Notes: generated by a model from the sequence alone, not told the origin. A DNA stretch of 38,231 nucleotides from JAKLKS01 sp964370855 (GCA_964370855.1 CAYJMF010000035.1:1-38231); one strand, 5' to 3'; counted from the first letter of the stretch, positions 1 to 11,301 are shown. Program-made: numbers and translations.

Positions 1-11
1 CCCTCCCCCCC

Positions 12-39
12 TTGACCTCCCCCCGGGTGATGTTACGTT
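12..39 (+). promoter_or_regulatory. weak candidate promoter for the HEAT-repeat gene
   Basis: TTGACC at 12-17 is followed after 16 nt by TACGTT at 34-39. This gives a short leader before the start at 87. The -35 is good and the -10 is poor, so this is only a candidate. Confidence 0.25.
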
Positions 40-86
40 CATGCAGCAATACGAGTTCGGGGGGACTCCGGAACCGGGAGGTCTGC

Positions 87-1370
87 ATGCGCAGCACGGG
101 TCGCAAGTCGTGGATCACGGCGGGGGCCCTGGCGGCCGCCACACTCGTCCCGGCCGTCGCCGGGGCCGACGTCGTCCGGCTGAAGGGCGGCGACATCCTC
201 GAGGGGAAGGCGAAGGATCTCGGGGAATCGGTGCAGGTCGTCTCCGGCGATTCCCTCGTGGAGATGCCCTGGAGCGCCGTCGAGATCATCGACCGCGACG
301 GGACGTCGGCGGAGGAGTTCGACGCGCGCCTCGCGAAGGTGGACGCGAAGGACCCCCGCGGCCTCTACGGCCTCGCCCTCTGGGCGCGGCGGCAGGGGAT
401 GGAGGAGCGGGCCCGTGACCTCGCCGCGAAGGTCGTGGCCCTGGATCCCGCCCACGAGGCCGCCCGCGCCCTCCTTGGCGAGCAGAAGTCGGCCGCCGGG
501 GGGGACTGGAAGTCCGGCGCCGCCCTCATGGAATCCAAGGGCTTCGTGAACCGGGGCGGCCGCTGGATGCTCCGGACCGAGGCCGACGCGCTGGAGCGCC
601 GCGCCGCCCGCGAGAAGGACGCCTCCGACGAGGAGCTGCGCGCCGCGAAGCTCCTCGAGTCCCTCGGGGACCGGACCCCGGCGGTGCGGAAGTACGCCGC
701 GGAGTCCCTCGCGGGGCTCGACCCCGCCCTCGCGCGCCGCCTCTACCTCGTCGGCGCCCGCCACCGCAACGCCGACGTGCGCGCCGCCTCCGCCGCGGGC
801 CTCGGCGTCCCGGGGGACGAGGGGGTCGTCCGCACCCTCCTCCAGCTCGCCGTCAAGGACGGCGACCCCTCCGTGCGCGCCGCCGCCGGCACGGCGCTCC
901 ACGCCGTCGGGGTCCCGGAGATCGAGCGGCCCCTCGTGCGGGCCCTCTGGTCGGAGAACGCCGTCGTCAGCATCAACGCCGCCGACGCCCTCGGCGCCTT
1001 CGGCAGCAAGGCCACCGTCGAGACCCTCATCCGGCGCGTCTCCTGGGCCGCGGGCCCGAGCAACCGGGCCAACCTCCAGGTGCTGAACCAGGTCTCCTAC
1101 ATCAGCGACTACGACGTGGAGATCGCCCAGCTCTCCCAGATCGGCGACCCCATCATCTCCCAGCTCCGGGAGGGGGTCATCCTCGACGCCAAGGTGCTCG
1201 GCGCCTCGGGGACGGACGTGGAGATCGAGCGCCGCGCCTTCGCCCGGGCCCTCGAGCGCATCACCGGGAAGGCCTTCGGGACGGACACCGCCGCCTGGGC
1301 GAAGTGGTGGACGGCGGAGGGCGAGAAGGAGTTCGCCGCGGAGCGCGCCGTCGCGACGGACAGGCCGTAA
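87..1370 (+). CDS. secreted HEAT-repeat protein
   Basis: A 427-residue protein that begins with a basic, then hydrophobic signal-like segment (MRSTGRKSWITAGALAAATL, ending near AGA), so it is probably exported. The mature N-terminus (VVRLKGGDILEGKAKDL...) resembles a small beta domain that also opens the NPCBM protein at 4383-5624. The middle has an Ala/Glu/Arg-rich helical stretch, and roughly residues 185-340 form HEAT-like repeats (for example VRKYAAESLAGL, VRAASAAGLG, VRAAAGTALHAVG), which usually mediate protein contacts. No catalytic motif is seen. The start at 87 is preferred over an upstream in-frame TTG because GGGAG lies at 76-80 and the signal peptide begins there. The exact function is unknown. 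Confidence 0.75.
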   Translation: MRSTGRKSWITAGALAAATLVPAVAGADVVRLKGGDILEGKAKDLGESVQVVSGDSLVEMPWSAVEIIDRDGTSAEEFDARLAKVDAKDPRGLYGLALWARRQGMEERARDLAAKVVALDPAHEAARALLGEQKSAAGGDWKSGAALMESKGFVNRGGRWMLRTEADALERRAAREKDASDEELRAAKLLESLGDRTPAVRKYAAESLAGLDPALARRLYLVGARHRNADVRAASAAGLGVPGDEGVVRTLLQLAVKDGDPSVRAAAGTALHAVGVPEIERPLVRALWSENAVVSINAADALGAFGSKATVETLIRRVSWAAGPSNRANLQVLNQVSYISDYDVEIAQLSQIGDPIISQLREGVILDAKVLGASGTDVEIERRAFARALERITGKAFGTDTAAWAKWWTAEGEKEFAAERAVATDRP

Positions 1371-1383
1371 CAGCCGGATCCGG

Positions 1384-1436
1384 GAATCGAACGGGGCCGG
1401 GCCCTCCCTCGCGGGGGGACCCGGCCCCGGTGATTC
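1384..1436. terminator. bidirectional hairpin between convergent genes
   Basis: GGGGCCGGG (1393-1401) pairs perfectly with CCCGGCCCC (1420-1428). An outer GAATC/GATTC pair extends the stem across a small internal loop. It sits between the stop of the HEAT gene and the stop of the convergent small basic protein gene, as expected for a shared terminator. There is no clear T-tract. Confidence 0.55.
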
Positions 1437-1446
1437 GGGGGCGGCG

Positions 1447-1734
1447 CTACTTCTTGTCCTTCTTCTTCTTGTCCGCGGGGGCGGCGGCGGCGGGAGCGGG
1501 GGCGGCGGCGGCGCCGGGAGCGCCCGCGGCGGCGGCGTCACCCTCGGCGGGCGCCTTCTCCTTCTTGATCTTGCGGGCCTTCAGGCGGGTCTTCACCTTG
1601 GGGAGGCCGTAGACCGAGACGCCCTCCTTCCACTTCCCGTCCCTGGCGAGCTTCTCGAGGCGCTCGACCCGGGTGAAGACGTTGCGGGAGCGGGACAGGG
1701 CGGCGTTGACGACGAGGCTCTTGTGGATGGACAT
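1447..1734 (-). CDS. PVC-superphylum small basic protein with Ala/Lys-rich tail
   Basis: A 95-residue basic protein. Its first 60 or so residues (MSIHKSLVVNAALSRSRNVFTRVERLEKL, then GLPKVKTRLKARKIKK) match the pattern I recall for the small basic signature protein shared by Planctomycetes, Verrucomicrobia and Chlamydiae, proposed to bind nucleic acid or ribosomes. The rest is a low-complexity Ala/Pro tail ending in a lysine cluster (DKKKKDKK), longer than the usual family member of about 70 residues. Start choice: AGGAG directly abuts an upstream ATG, leaving no spacer, but lies 6 nt before the ATG at 1734, so 1734 is the likely start. This gene is a useful taxonomic marker. Molecular role is not established. 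Confidence 0.8.
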   Translation of the reverse strand: MSIHKSLVVNAALSRSRNVFTRVERLEKLARDGKWKEGVSVYGLPKVKTRLKARKIKKEKAPAEGDAAAAGAPGAAAAPAPAAAAPADKKKKDKK

Positions 1735-1769
1735 GGGCATCTCCTGCGAGGCGGGACGTGAAGCACCTC

Positions 1770-1798
1770 ATTCTGTAGAAAACCGCGCGGGGGCGCAA
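1770..1798 (-). promoter_or_regulatory. candidate sigma-70-type promoter of the small basic protein
   Basis: On the reverse strand TTGCGC (1793-1798) is followed after exactly 17 nt by CAGAAT (1770-1775), giving a leader of about 30 nt that ends in AGGAG. It lies in the short gap just after the stop of the upstream VWA gene. Confidence 0.4.
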
Positions 1799-1804
1799 GG
1801 AAAG

Positions 1805-4378
1805 TCAACCCCGGCCGGCCCGCCGGAGGGCGGCGTCGGAGAGGAGGAGGAGCGCGGCGAGGACCCCGAGCCACGGACCCGCAGGGGACGGCATCGGGGC
1901 CCCCGGCCGGCCCGGCGGCGGGGGAGGAAGGGGGCCCTCCAGGAGAGGGATCCCCGCCAGGGCCGCCACCCGTGCGGGCAGGTCCCCGTCGGCGGGGTCC
2001 GGCGGGGGTGACCCGGGGTCGAAGAACCCGAGGGGGGAGCCGGCGCCCTCCGCGCCCCCCGTGCGCACGACGAGGGTGCGCCACCGGGCCCCCTCCCCGG
2101 GCACCGTGACCTCGAAGCGTCGATCCCCGGTGCGCACCACCGGGGCCGGGGCGGGGCCGTCCCCGGCGGCGTCGAGGACCTCGACCCGGGGGACGGGGGC
2201 CGCGCCTCCGGATCCGGCGGGGAGTTCGAAGGCCACGCGGGTCCCCATCTCTCCCGGGTGGACGGAGCGGAGGACCGCGGGGGCCGCCGGCGGAGCGGCG
2301 GCGAGGGAGCGGACGATGCGCGCCGCCGCGGCGGGGAAGGCCGGAGAGGCCGCGAGTTCCGCGGCATCGGCGACGAGGACGGCGGTCCTGCCGAGGCCGT
2401 GGCGGCCGAGGACCAGGGCCGGGCCCCCGTCCCCGGAGAACCGCAGGGCGAGGGTGGTGGACTGGCGGGCGGCGGGGGCCGCCTCGGGGGGCAGGGCGGG
2501 GTGGAAGGGAGGGAGGCCCTCCAGCACGGCGCAGGGGTCAACGGCCTCGAGGGGAACGGGGATCGGCCCCGGGGGCTTCTCCGGGGGAGGCCTCTCCGGC
2601 GGCGTCTCCGGAGGCCTCTCCGGCGGCGTCGGCGGCGTGAGGTCGGGGTCCCGCTCGCCGCGTCGCGACGCCTCCTTCCCCGCCTCGACGATGCGCCGCG
2701 CGTCCATGGTGACGACCCTCGGGAGGTTGGCCGGATCCACGGCGGGGAAGGTGCGGCCGCCGCCCCAGTTGGAGAGGGACCCGAGGAGGCGCGCGTCGTA
2801 GTCCGACCCGATGCCCACGGTGGAGAGGGTGCCGCCGGCGGCCACGATGTCCTCGACGGCCTTGCGCAGCCCGAAGGGGGAGGTCTCGCCGTCGCTGAGC
2901 ACGAGGACGTGGCGGACCGCGGTCCTCTCCGCGGCGACGGCGCGGTGGATCTCCCGCAGGGCGGGCAGGAGGTCGGTCCCGCCCCCGGCCCTGAGTGCCC
3001 GGAGGGAGGCGGCGATGCGGCCCTCCTCCCCGGCGGGACCCGGCGGGACGACCCAGGTCGGCTCGCCGGCGAAGGAGAGGAGGCCGAACCGGTCCCTCGG
3101 GTCGAGGGTCCCGGCGGCGGCGGCGGCGGCGCGGCGGGCCATCTCCAGCTTGATGCCGGCCATGGACCCGCTGGTGTCGACGACGAGGAAGAGGGAGACG
3201 ACGGCGCCGGGGCGCTCCCCCTCCTCCACCCGGACCGAGGGGCCCTCCTTCGCCGGCGGGACATCGGGCGCGGGGGGCTTCTCCGGCGGCGAAGGGGCCG
3301 GCGGCGCGGGGGGCGGGGGCGGCGGCAGGAACACGGGCAGCGCCGATGCCAGGGGGGAGCCGCGGAGGCGGCCGAGCCCCCGGGAGTCCACGGGGTGGCC
3401 GAGGACGAGGAGCCCGGTCCCGCGGCGCACGGCCTCCTCGAGGGCCCCGCTCCCCGCGGCCCCCTCCCCGAGGGCGACCACGGAGAAGGAGGAGAAGTCC
3501 GGAGGGGGCCCGCCGGGGGCGGCCCGCGTGACGGGGAGGCCCTGGACCTCGAGGGCGCGGGCGAGGGGGGAGGGGGCCGCCCCCTCCTCGATGAGGAGCA
3601 CCCGGGCGGGGCCGGGCACGGTCACCACCGCCGTCGTCGTCCCCCGCTCCCTTCCTTCGCCGTCGAGGGCGCGGGCGGCGAGGAGGTGGGGGCCGGCGGA
3701 GAGGAGGAGTTCCGGGGCCGGGCTCCCGGCGGTCCAGGTCCCCGCGGTCCGCCCGTCCACGTGGATCTCCACGGAGACCCCCTCGGCCCCGGCGGCGAGG
3801 AGGGGGCGGGGGTGGAAGGGGACGCCGGCGGCGAGGCCCGGGGGGAGGGCGAGGCCTTCGAGGAGGGGTGGGAGGGGGGTGGGGGGAGGACCCGGGAGGG
3901 AGCCCCCGGTCCCGGGACGGCGAGGGGCGGCGAACACCGGGATCCCCGCCGCGGCGGCGGCCCGGAGGGCCGCGGCGGATCCCGCGGGATCCCCCTCCCT
4001 CCCGTCGAGGAGGCAGAGGAGGCGGGCGTCGGCCTCCGGGTCCCGCGCCCCGAGGGCCCGGGCGATGGCGAGGGGGAGGCCGGGGGCCTCCCGGAGCACC
4101 ACCTCCTCCCCCGGAGCGGGCGGGGGGAACCCGCCTCCGGCGTCGGGGGCGGCGGCCACGAGGAGCTGGCGGGGCCGATCCGGGGCGACGTCGCGCCGGG
4201 GGCCCGCCGCCGCCACGGAGGCGAGGAGGACGCCGAGGACCCGCAGGAGGAGGGCGGCGCGGCGGCGCGCGGGGGAGAGGGCCACGGGGCCGGGGCCGGC
4301 GGCGAAGAGGACCAGGGCCGTGAGGGCGAGGCCGAGCCACAGGGCCCAGGGTCTCTCGAGGAAGAGAGGCCCCGTCAC
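1805..4378 (-). CDS. membrane-anchored VWA-domain protein
   Basis: An 857-residue protein. Two hydrophobic segments near residues 10-28 and 41-60 and a third near 834-850 suggest membrane anchoring, the layout seen in Bat-like/YfbK-like VWA proteins with a class I glutamine-amidotransferase-like fold. Residues about 395-560 form a von Willebrand A domain with an intact metal-binding MIDAS: DTSGS at 401-405, GGGTD near 465-469 and LSDGET near 494-499. Pro-rich linkers (about 350-378 and 575-610) flank it. The GTG start at 4378 lies 4 nt after the stop of the upstream NPCBM gene, so the two are very likely co-transcribed and translationally coupled. VWA domains bind protein ligands. The ligand here is unknown. 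Confidence 0.8.
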   Translation of the reverse strand: MTGPLFLERPWALWLGLALTALVLFAAGPGPVALSPARRRAALLLRVLGVLLASVAAAGPRRDVAPDRPRQLLVAAAPDAGGGFPPPAPGEEVVLREAPGLPLAIARALGARDPEADARLLCLLDGREGDPAGSAAALRAAAAAGIPVFAAPRRPGTGGSLPGPPPTPLPPLLEGLALPPGLAAGVPFHPRPLLAAGAEGVSVEIHVDGRTAGTWTAGSPAPELLLSAGPHLLAARALDGEGRERGTTTAVVTVPGPARVLLIEEGAAPSPLARALEVQGLPVTRAAPGGPPPDFSSFSVVALGEGAAGSGALEEAVRRGTGLLVLGHPVDSRGLGRLRGSPLASALPVFLPPPPPPAPPAPSPPEKPPAPDVPPAKEGPSVRVEEGERPGAVVSLFLVVDTSGSMAGIKLEMARRAAAAAAGTLDPRDRFGLLSFAGEPTWVVPPGPAGEEGRIAASLRALRAGGGTDLLPALREIHRAVAAERTAVRHVLVLSDGETSPFGLRKAVEDIVAAGGTLSTVGIGSDYDARLLGSLSNWGGGRTFPAVDPANLPRVVTMDARRIVEAGKEASRRGERDPDLTPPTPPERPPETPPERPPPEKPPGPIPVPLEAVDPCAVLEGLPPFHPALPPEAAPAARQSTTLALRFSGDGGPALVLGRHGLGRTAVLVADAAELAASPAFPAAAARIVRSLAAAPPAAPAVLRSVHPGEMGTRVAFELPAGSGGAAPVPRVEVLDAAGDGPAPAPVVRTGDRRFEVTVPGEGARWRTLVVRTGGAEGAGSPLGFFDPGSPPPDPADGDLPARVAALAGIPLLEGPLPPPPPGRPGAPMPSPAGPWLGVLAALLLLSDAALRRAGRG

Positions 4379-4382
4379 GGCG

Positions 4383-5624
4383 TCACGGGAGGAACGCGGC
4401 GCGGAGCCAGTCGGCGTAGTCCTGGACGTCGTCCCCGGGGCCGGCGTGGACCACGAGGGCGAGGGTCTTCGCGGAGGAGAGATCCACGGCGGGAGCCTCG
4501 AGCGGCGGGGCGCCGGCGCGGACCACGGGGCTCCGCCACGCGCTCTTCCCGTCCACGAGGATCTCGAACTCCACGGCCCCCTTCGGGCCCCCGTCGTCCA
4601 CGGCCACGGAGGCGACGAACCGGCGGAAGCCCCTCCCTGCGAGGTCGTAGGTGGCGGTCGTGCCGGAGAACATCGAGAGGCCCCTGAGGAAGGGCCTCCC
4701 CCCGGCGAGGAGCGGCGGGGCGGGGCCCGGCTCGAGGGTGAAGGCCCGGTCGCGCACGGGGCGGAAGCCCTCCACGGCGGGGTCGTCCCCCCAGTAGGGC
4801 TTCACCTCCACGGAGGCGGGGGCGAGGTCGGGGAGGGGAGTCCCCTTCCCCCCGCGGACGGAGAGCCCGACGACGGCGGCCAGCGGGAGGGGGCGGTCCT
4901 TCCCGTCCCCCATCCCCCCGAGGAGCCAGGACTCCCCGGCGTCGGCGAGGGTCCGGCCCGACACGAGGCTCCCCTCGGCGAGGGCGACGCGCACGCGGAG
5001 CCCCTCCTCGGGCTTCCCCGCGAGGGGGAGGAGGGCGCAACCGAGGAGGCCGTCGAGGGGGAGGGTGCGGTCCTCGCCGGCGGCGGTGCGCACGCGGAGG
5101 CCCGCGGGAGCCACGGACCGGAGGGTCCCGTCCACGCGGTCCCCGGAGGCGAAGAAGAAGCGGTCCCCCTTCTCGCCCGCGACCATGGCCGGGGGATCGG
5201 GGGACTTCGCGTGGGCCGCGACGAGGAGGAGGGAGGCGACACGCTCCAGGGAGACCTCGATCTCGCCGAGGGCGGGGGTGCGCAGGACGAACCCCGCCTC
5301 CCCGGCGCCGCGGAGGAGGAGGCCGCGGATGCGGTCCCCGTCGGTCATCTGCACGAGGACGTCGGGGGCGGCGGGGGAGGCGCCCGGGAGGGGAGTCGCC
5401 TCCGGCCGCAGGGCGGCGGGTGCGGCGGGGAAGGCCTCGAGCACGTCGGCGAGGGGGAGGATCCGGGAGGGGCCCTTCTCCGCGGCCACCTCGAGGCGAT
5501 CGCCCCGGGGGATGAGGGCGGTCCCTTCGGCGGAGGTGCCGTCGAGGAGGTGGATGCGGGCGGTGTCGGCGGCGAGGGCGGGAGGGGCGAGGAGGAGGGG
5601 GAGGGCGAGGAGGAGTGACCGCAT
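4383..5624 (-). CDS. secreted NPCBM/NEW2-domain protein
   Basis: A 413-residue protein with a clean signal peptide (MRSLLLALPLLLAPPALAA), followed by repeated small beta modules of the DTARIHLLDGTSAEGTAL type. From about residue 290 to the end it carries an NPCBM-like carbohydrate-binding module: FLRGLSMFSGTTATYDLAGRGFRRFVASVAVDD, then VEFEILVDGKSAWRSPV and a final DYADWLRAAFL strand. NPCBM domains are commonly attached to secreted planctomycete proteins. The sugar bound here cannot be told. The ATG at 5624 is chosen for the signal peptide. There is no Shine-Dalgarno, but TAAGAT lies 8 nt upstream, suggesting a leaderless message. It is first in an operon with the VWA gene. Confidence 0.8.
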   Translation of the reverse strand: MRSLLLALPLLLAPPALAADTARIHLLDGTSAEGTALIPRGDRLEVAAEKGPSRILPLADVLEAFPAAPAALRPEATPLPGASPAAPDVLVQMTDGDRIRGLLLRGAGEAGFVLRTPALGEIEVSLERVASLLLVAAHAKSPDPPAMVAGEKGDRFFFASGDRVDGTLRSVAPAGLRVRTAAGEDRTLPLDGLLGCALLPLAGKPEEGLRVRVALAEGSLVSGRTLADAGESWLLGGMGDGKDRPLPLAAVVGLSVRGGKGTPLPDLAPASVEVKPYWGDDPAVEGFRPVRDRAFTLEPGPAPPLLAGGRPFLRGLSMFSGTTATYDLAGRGFRRFVASVAVDDGGPKGAVEFEILVDGKSAWRSPVVRAGAPPLEAPAVDLSSAKTLALVVHAGPGDDVQDYADWLRAAFLP

Positions 5625-5632
5625 GAACGACA

Positions 5633-5638
5633 ATCTTA
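5633..5638 (-). promoter_or_regulatory. -10-like hexamer, probable leaderless start of the NPCBM gene
   Basis: TAAGAT on the reverse strand lies 8 nt before the ATG at 5624, with no ribosome binding site between. The same arrangement occurs before three other genes in the window. No convincing -35 is visible, and the region upstream runs into the inverted repeat at 5651-5675. Confidence 0.4.
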
Positions 5639-5650
5639 CGATGGGACGAA

Positions 5651-6062
5651 CGTGCCAGGCACTTTCCCACCACGGAGGGAGGGGGGGGTGGTTCTGCGCT
5701 GTCGAGTGCGATTCTCCCGGGCGTTGCACGCCTTCCGGCGCGCGGGTCACGGAAGAAGGAAGGCGTCCCTGAACGGAGGGACGCCTGCCTTCTTCCGGGA
5801 CCGTTGGAGAGGAAGGGGAATCGAGACGACTCCCGGCGCAGTGGGGGGATCCCCGGAATCGGGACCATGGGTCTTGGGGGACGGCGTTCACCATTCGTGC
5901 CTAGAAACCCCGGAACTCCGCTGGGGTGCACGCCGTCCCCTCCTCCCCTCGGGTTCCGATCCCGCCCTCCCCGCTTCTCAATCCTCCGGGAGGTTCGACT
6001 ACCCCGCCTCCCTGTCCAGCCTTCCTCTCTCCCACTCCCGTGGTAAAAAAGTGCCTGGCACG
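5651..6062. mobile_element. MITE/REPIN-like element with 25-bp imperfect terminal inverted repeats
   Basis: The left end (5651-5675) and the reverse complement of the right end (6038-6062) share CGTGCCAGGCACTTT, then three mismatched bases, then ACCACGG (22 of 25 identical). Each end contains the near-palindrome GTGCC-A/T-GGCAC, a motif I associate with REP-type repeats mobilised by Y1/RAYT transposases. No credible gene lies inside the roughly 410 bp, and a strong hairpin does (5751-5796). No target-site duplication could be seen. With 6063-6325 this makes up the 701-bp gene-free interval between the divergent NPCBM and groEL1 genes. Confidence 0.5.
5751..5796. repeat. strong 20-bp-arm hairpin
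   Basis: The arms 5751-5770 and 5777-5796 are complementary at 19 of 20 positions around a 6-nt loop (GAACGG). It lies inside the MITE-like element. There is no U-tract, so it is more likely part of a repeat element or structured RNA than a terminator. Confidence 0.6.
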
Positions 6063-6183
6063 GTTGTTCCACCTCCCTGCCAACCTGTCATGTCGTCGCC
6101 TCGCCACCCCTCCCCCCCTGCCAACATGACCGGGCCCCGGGCCGTCGCCTCCCGCCCTTCGTGCGGGAAATCCCCGCCCGCCA

Positions 6184-6200
6184 TTGGCACGGGGGTCGCT
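6184..6200 (+). promoter_or_regulatory. sigma-54-like promoter upstream of groEL1
   Basis: TTGGCACG, four bases, then TCGCT: the GG (6186-6187) and GC (6198-6199) are exactly 12 bp apart, as in the -24/-12 consensus TGGCACG-N4-TTGC, with one mismatch in the -12 box (TCGC). Transcription would start near 6211, giving a leader of about 115 nt. No CIRCE repeat (TTAGCACTC...GAGTGCTAA) was found. Inferred only from sequence. Confidence 0.4.
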
Positions 6201-6325
6201 TTCCTCTCCCGGAGACGCGCGGAGGGTCCACCGGCATTCCGCGAGGCCGGCGGGGGCGCTGCGCAGGGAAGGCGCGAGCAACGGACGCCGGGGCATCCCC
6301 CGGCCATCCCCAGGAGGACGGTTCG

Positions 6326-7960
<1,635 letters not shown>

Positions 7961-8033
7961 CAACCTGAAGGGCATCCGCCGCACCGGAAGAGCCGCAACG
8001 GACAGGACATCCCGCATCCACGGAGGAACGGAC

Positions 8034-8327
8034 ATGGCACTCAAGGTGAAGCCGCTCGACGACAGGGTCGTGGTCAAGCCGGTGGAGGCCGAGGAGGTCA
8101 CCGCCGGGGGCATCGTCCTCCCGGACACCGCCAGGGAGAAGCCGCAGAAGGGCACCGTCGTCGCCGTCGGCCCGGGCAAGCTCCTCGACTCGGGCAAGCG
8201 CCACGCCCCGGCCGTCAAGAAGGGCGACGTGGTCCTCTACGGCAAGTACTCGGGCAGCGACTTCAAGCTGGACGGGGACGAGTACAAGATCCTCCACGAG
8301 ACCGACCTGCTCGGCATCGTCGAGTAG
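8034..8327 (+). CDS. groES: 10-kDa co-chaperonin GroES
   Basis: A 97-residue co-chaperonin that caps the GroEL cylinder. It has the family opening KVKPLDDRVVVKPVEAEEVTAGGIVLPDTA, in which EVTAGGIVLPD is the mobile loop contacting GroEL, then KGTVVAVGPGK and the closing ILHETDLLGIVE. Length is normal for the family. GGAGGA at 8022-8027 precedes the ATG. It lies 73 nt after groEL1 and 88 nt before groEL2, so one GroES probably serves two GroEL rings. Confidence 0.97.
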   Translation: MALKVKPLDDRVVVKPVEAEEVTAGGIVLPDTAREKPQKGTVVAVGPGKLLDSGKRHAPAVKKGDVVLYGKYSGSDFKLDGDEYKILHETDLLGIVE

Positions 8328-8332
8328 GAGGA

Positions 8333-8358
8333 GCGTCGCCGCCCCGAACGGGCGACGC
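8333..8358 (+). other. stem-loop between groES and groEL2
   Basis: GCGTCGCC (8333-8340) pairs perfectly with GGCGACGC (8351-8358) right after the groES stop. With no T-tract it is more likely an mRNA processing or stability element, or a partial terminator that sets different groES and groEL2 levels. Confidence 0.45.
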
Positions 8359-8415
8359 GGGAGGCCGGCCCACGGGCCGCGCCGCGCACGGACGCCGCTT
8401 CGAAGGAGAACGGAA

Positions 8416-10032
<1,617 letters not shown>

Positions 10033-10062
10033 ACTCGACTCTTCCATCGCGCGACGGGATTC

Positions 10063-10092
10063 GGCGGTGGGCGCCCGCGGGGGCCCGCCGCC
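10063..10092 (+). terminator. stem-loop between groEL2 and dnaJ
   Basis: GGCGGTGGGC (10063-10072) pairs with GCCCGCCGCC (10083-10092), ten pairs with one G-U, around a 10-nt loop. It could end the groE transcript or reduce read-through into dnaJ. No U-tract follows. Confidence 0.4.
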
Positions 10093-10129
10093 TCCACGAT
10101 GGGGGCCGAAGGGACCGGACGGGAGACGG

Positions 10130-11290
10130 ATGAGCGAGCACGGACGGCGCGACTACTACGAGGTTCTCGGCGTCCCGCGGGACGCCGAGGCGGACGCCGT
10201 CAAGAAGGCCTACCGGAAAGCGGCCCTCCAGTTCCACCCCGATCGCAACCAGGGCAACCCCGAGGCGTCGGGGAAGTTCAAGGAGGTGGCCGAGGCCTAC
10301 CAGGTGCTCTCCGACCCGGAGAAGCGCGCGATGTACGACCGGTACGGCCACGCCGGGGTCCAGCATGGCGCGGCGGGGCCCCAGGGCTTCGAGGGCTTCG
10401 TCTCGCCGGAGGACCTCTTCGCCTCCTTCTTCGGGGGCGGAGGCGGCGGCGGGGGAGGGGCGGGGATCTTCGGGGACCTCTTCGGCGGCGCGGGGGGCTA
10501 CCAGCACCAGCGCGGGGCCCACCTCGTGGCCGGCGTGGACGTCTCCTTCGAGGAGATGGCCCGCGGGGTCGAGAGGACGCTCCGCCTGCGCCGCCGCGAC
10601 CGCTGCGGGGCCTGCCGGGGCTCCGGGGCGAAGCCGGGCACGAAGCCGGTGACCTGCAACGGCTGCGGCGGGAGCGGGGCGGTGCAGCGGTCGGCGGGGT
10701 TCTTCGCCCTCCGCACCACCTGCCCCCGGTGCCGCGGGCGCGGGTCGGTGATCAAGGACGCCTGCAAGGAGTGCCACGGCGAAGGCCGGTTGCAGGGGGA
10801 GCACGAGATCACCCTGCGGATCCCCGCGGGCATCGAGGACGGGACGCGGCTGCGCGTCTCCGGCGAGGGGGAGGCGGGGGAGGACGGCGGGCCGTCGGGG
10901 GACCTCTACGTCGAGGTCCGCGTGCGGCCCCACGACTTCTTCGAGCGCGAGGGCCCCGACGTCCTCTGCCAGGTGCCCATCTCCTTCGCGCGGGCGGCCC
11001 TCGGCGGCGAGGTGGACGTCCCGACGCTGAAGGGGAAGAGCACCCTCAAGGTGCCCGAGGGGACCCACTCCGGGCAGGTGCTCCGGATGCGGGGGCTCGG
11101 CATCCCCGACCCCCGGGGCCGTGGCGGGCGGGGGGACATGCTGGTGCGGGTGGTCGTGGAGGTCCCGCGGAAGCTGTCGAAGCGCGAGCGCGAGCTCGTG
11201 GAACTGCTGGACCGGGAGCAGGAGGCGCACCCCGGCGAGGAACGGAGGTCGTTCCTGGACAGGCTCAAGGGTCTCTTCAACGCGGACTAG
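10130..11290 (+). CDS. dnaJ: DnaJ (Hsp40) co-chaperone
   Basis: A 386-residue type I Hsp40 that delivers unfolded proteins to DnaK and stimulates its ATPase. The N-terminal J domain (about 7-72) has the essential HPD at 36-38. A Gly/Phe-rich linker (about 100-125) includes a run of nine glycines. The zinc domain has four CxxCxGxG repeats (Cys159/162, 176/179, 198/201, 212/215), all complete, followed by the C-terminal substrate-binding domains. The ATG at 10130 is set by GGGAG at 10121-10125 and the J-domain start. It is followed after 11 nt by grpE. dnaK is not in the window, so the DnaK machine is encoded at split loci. Confidence 0.96.
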   Translation: MSEHGRRDYYEVLGVPRDAEADAVKKAYRKAALQFHPDRNQGNPEASGKFKEVAEAYQVLSDPEKRAMYDRYGHAGVQHGAAGPQGFEGFVSPEDLFASFFGGGGGGGGGAGIFGDLFGGAGGYQHQRGAHLVAGVDVSFEEMARGVERTLRLRRRDRCGACRGSGAKPGTKPVTCNGCGGSGAVQRSAGFFALRTTCPRCRGRGSVIKDACKECHGEGRLQGEHEITLRIPAGIEDGTRLRVSGEGEAGEDGGPSGDLYVEVRVRPHDFFEREGPDVLCQVPISFARAALGGEVDVPTLKGKSTLKVPEGTHSGQVLRMRGLGIPDPRGRGGRGDMLVRVVVEVPRKLSKRERELVELLDREQEAHPGEERRSFLDRLKGLFNAD

Positions 11291-11301
11291 AGGAGTGGAC
11301 G

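Noticed and set aside
2576..2640. Short GC-rich tandem repeat as a regulatory or CRISPR-like repeat
   Set aside because: It encodes the Pro-rich linker (PPERPPETPPERPP) of the VWA protein. The units are degenerate, with no spacers.
6056..6070. Second sigma-54-like site, TGGCACG-N4-TTCC
   Set aside because: It is the outer edge of the right inverted repeat of the MITE-like element, has CC in place of the -12 GC, and is better explained by the repeat motif.
6063..6325. CIRCE/HrcA operator before groEL1
   Set aside because: Neither TTAGCACTC nor GAGTGCTAA, nor a close inverted repeat with a 9-nt spacer, is present.
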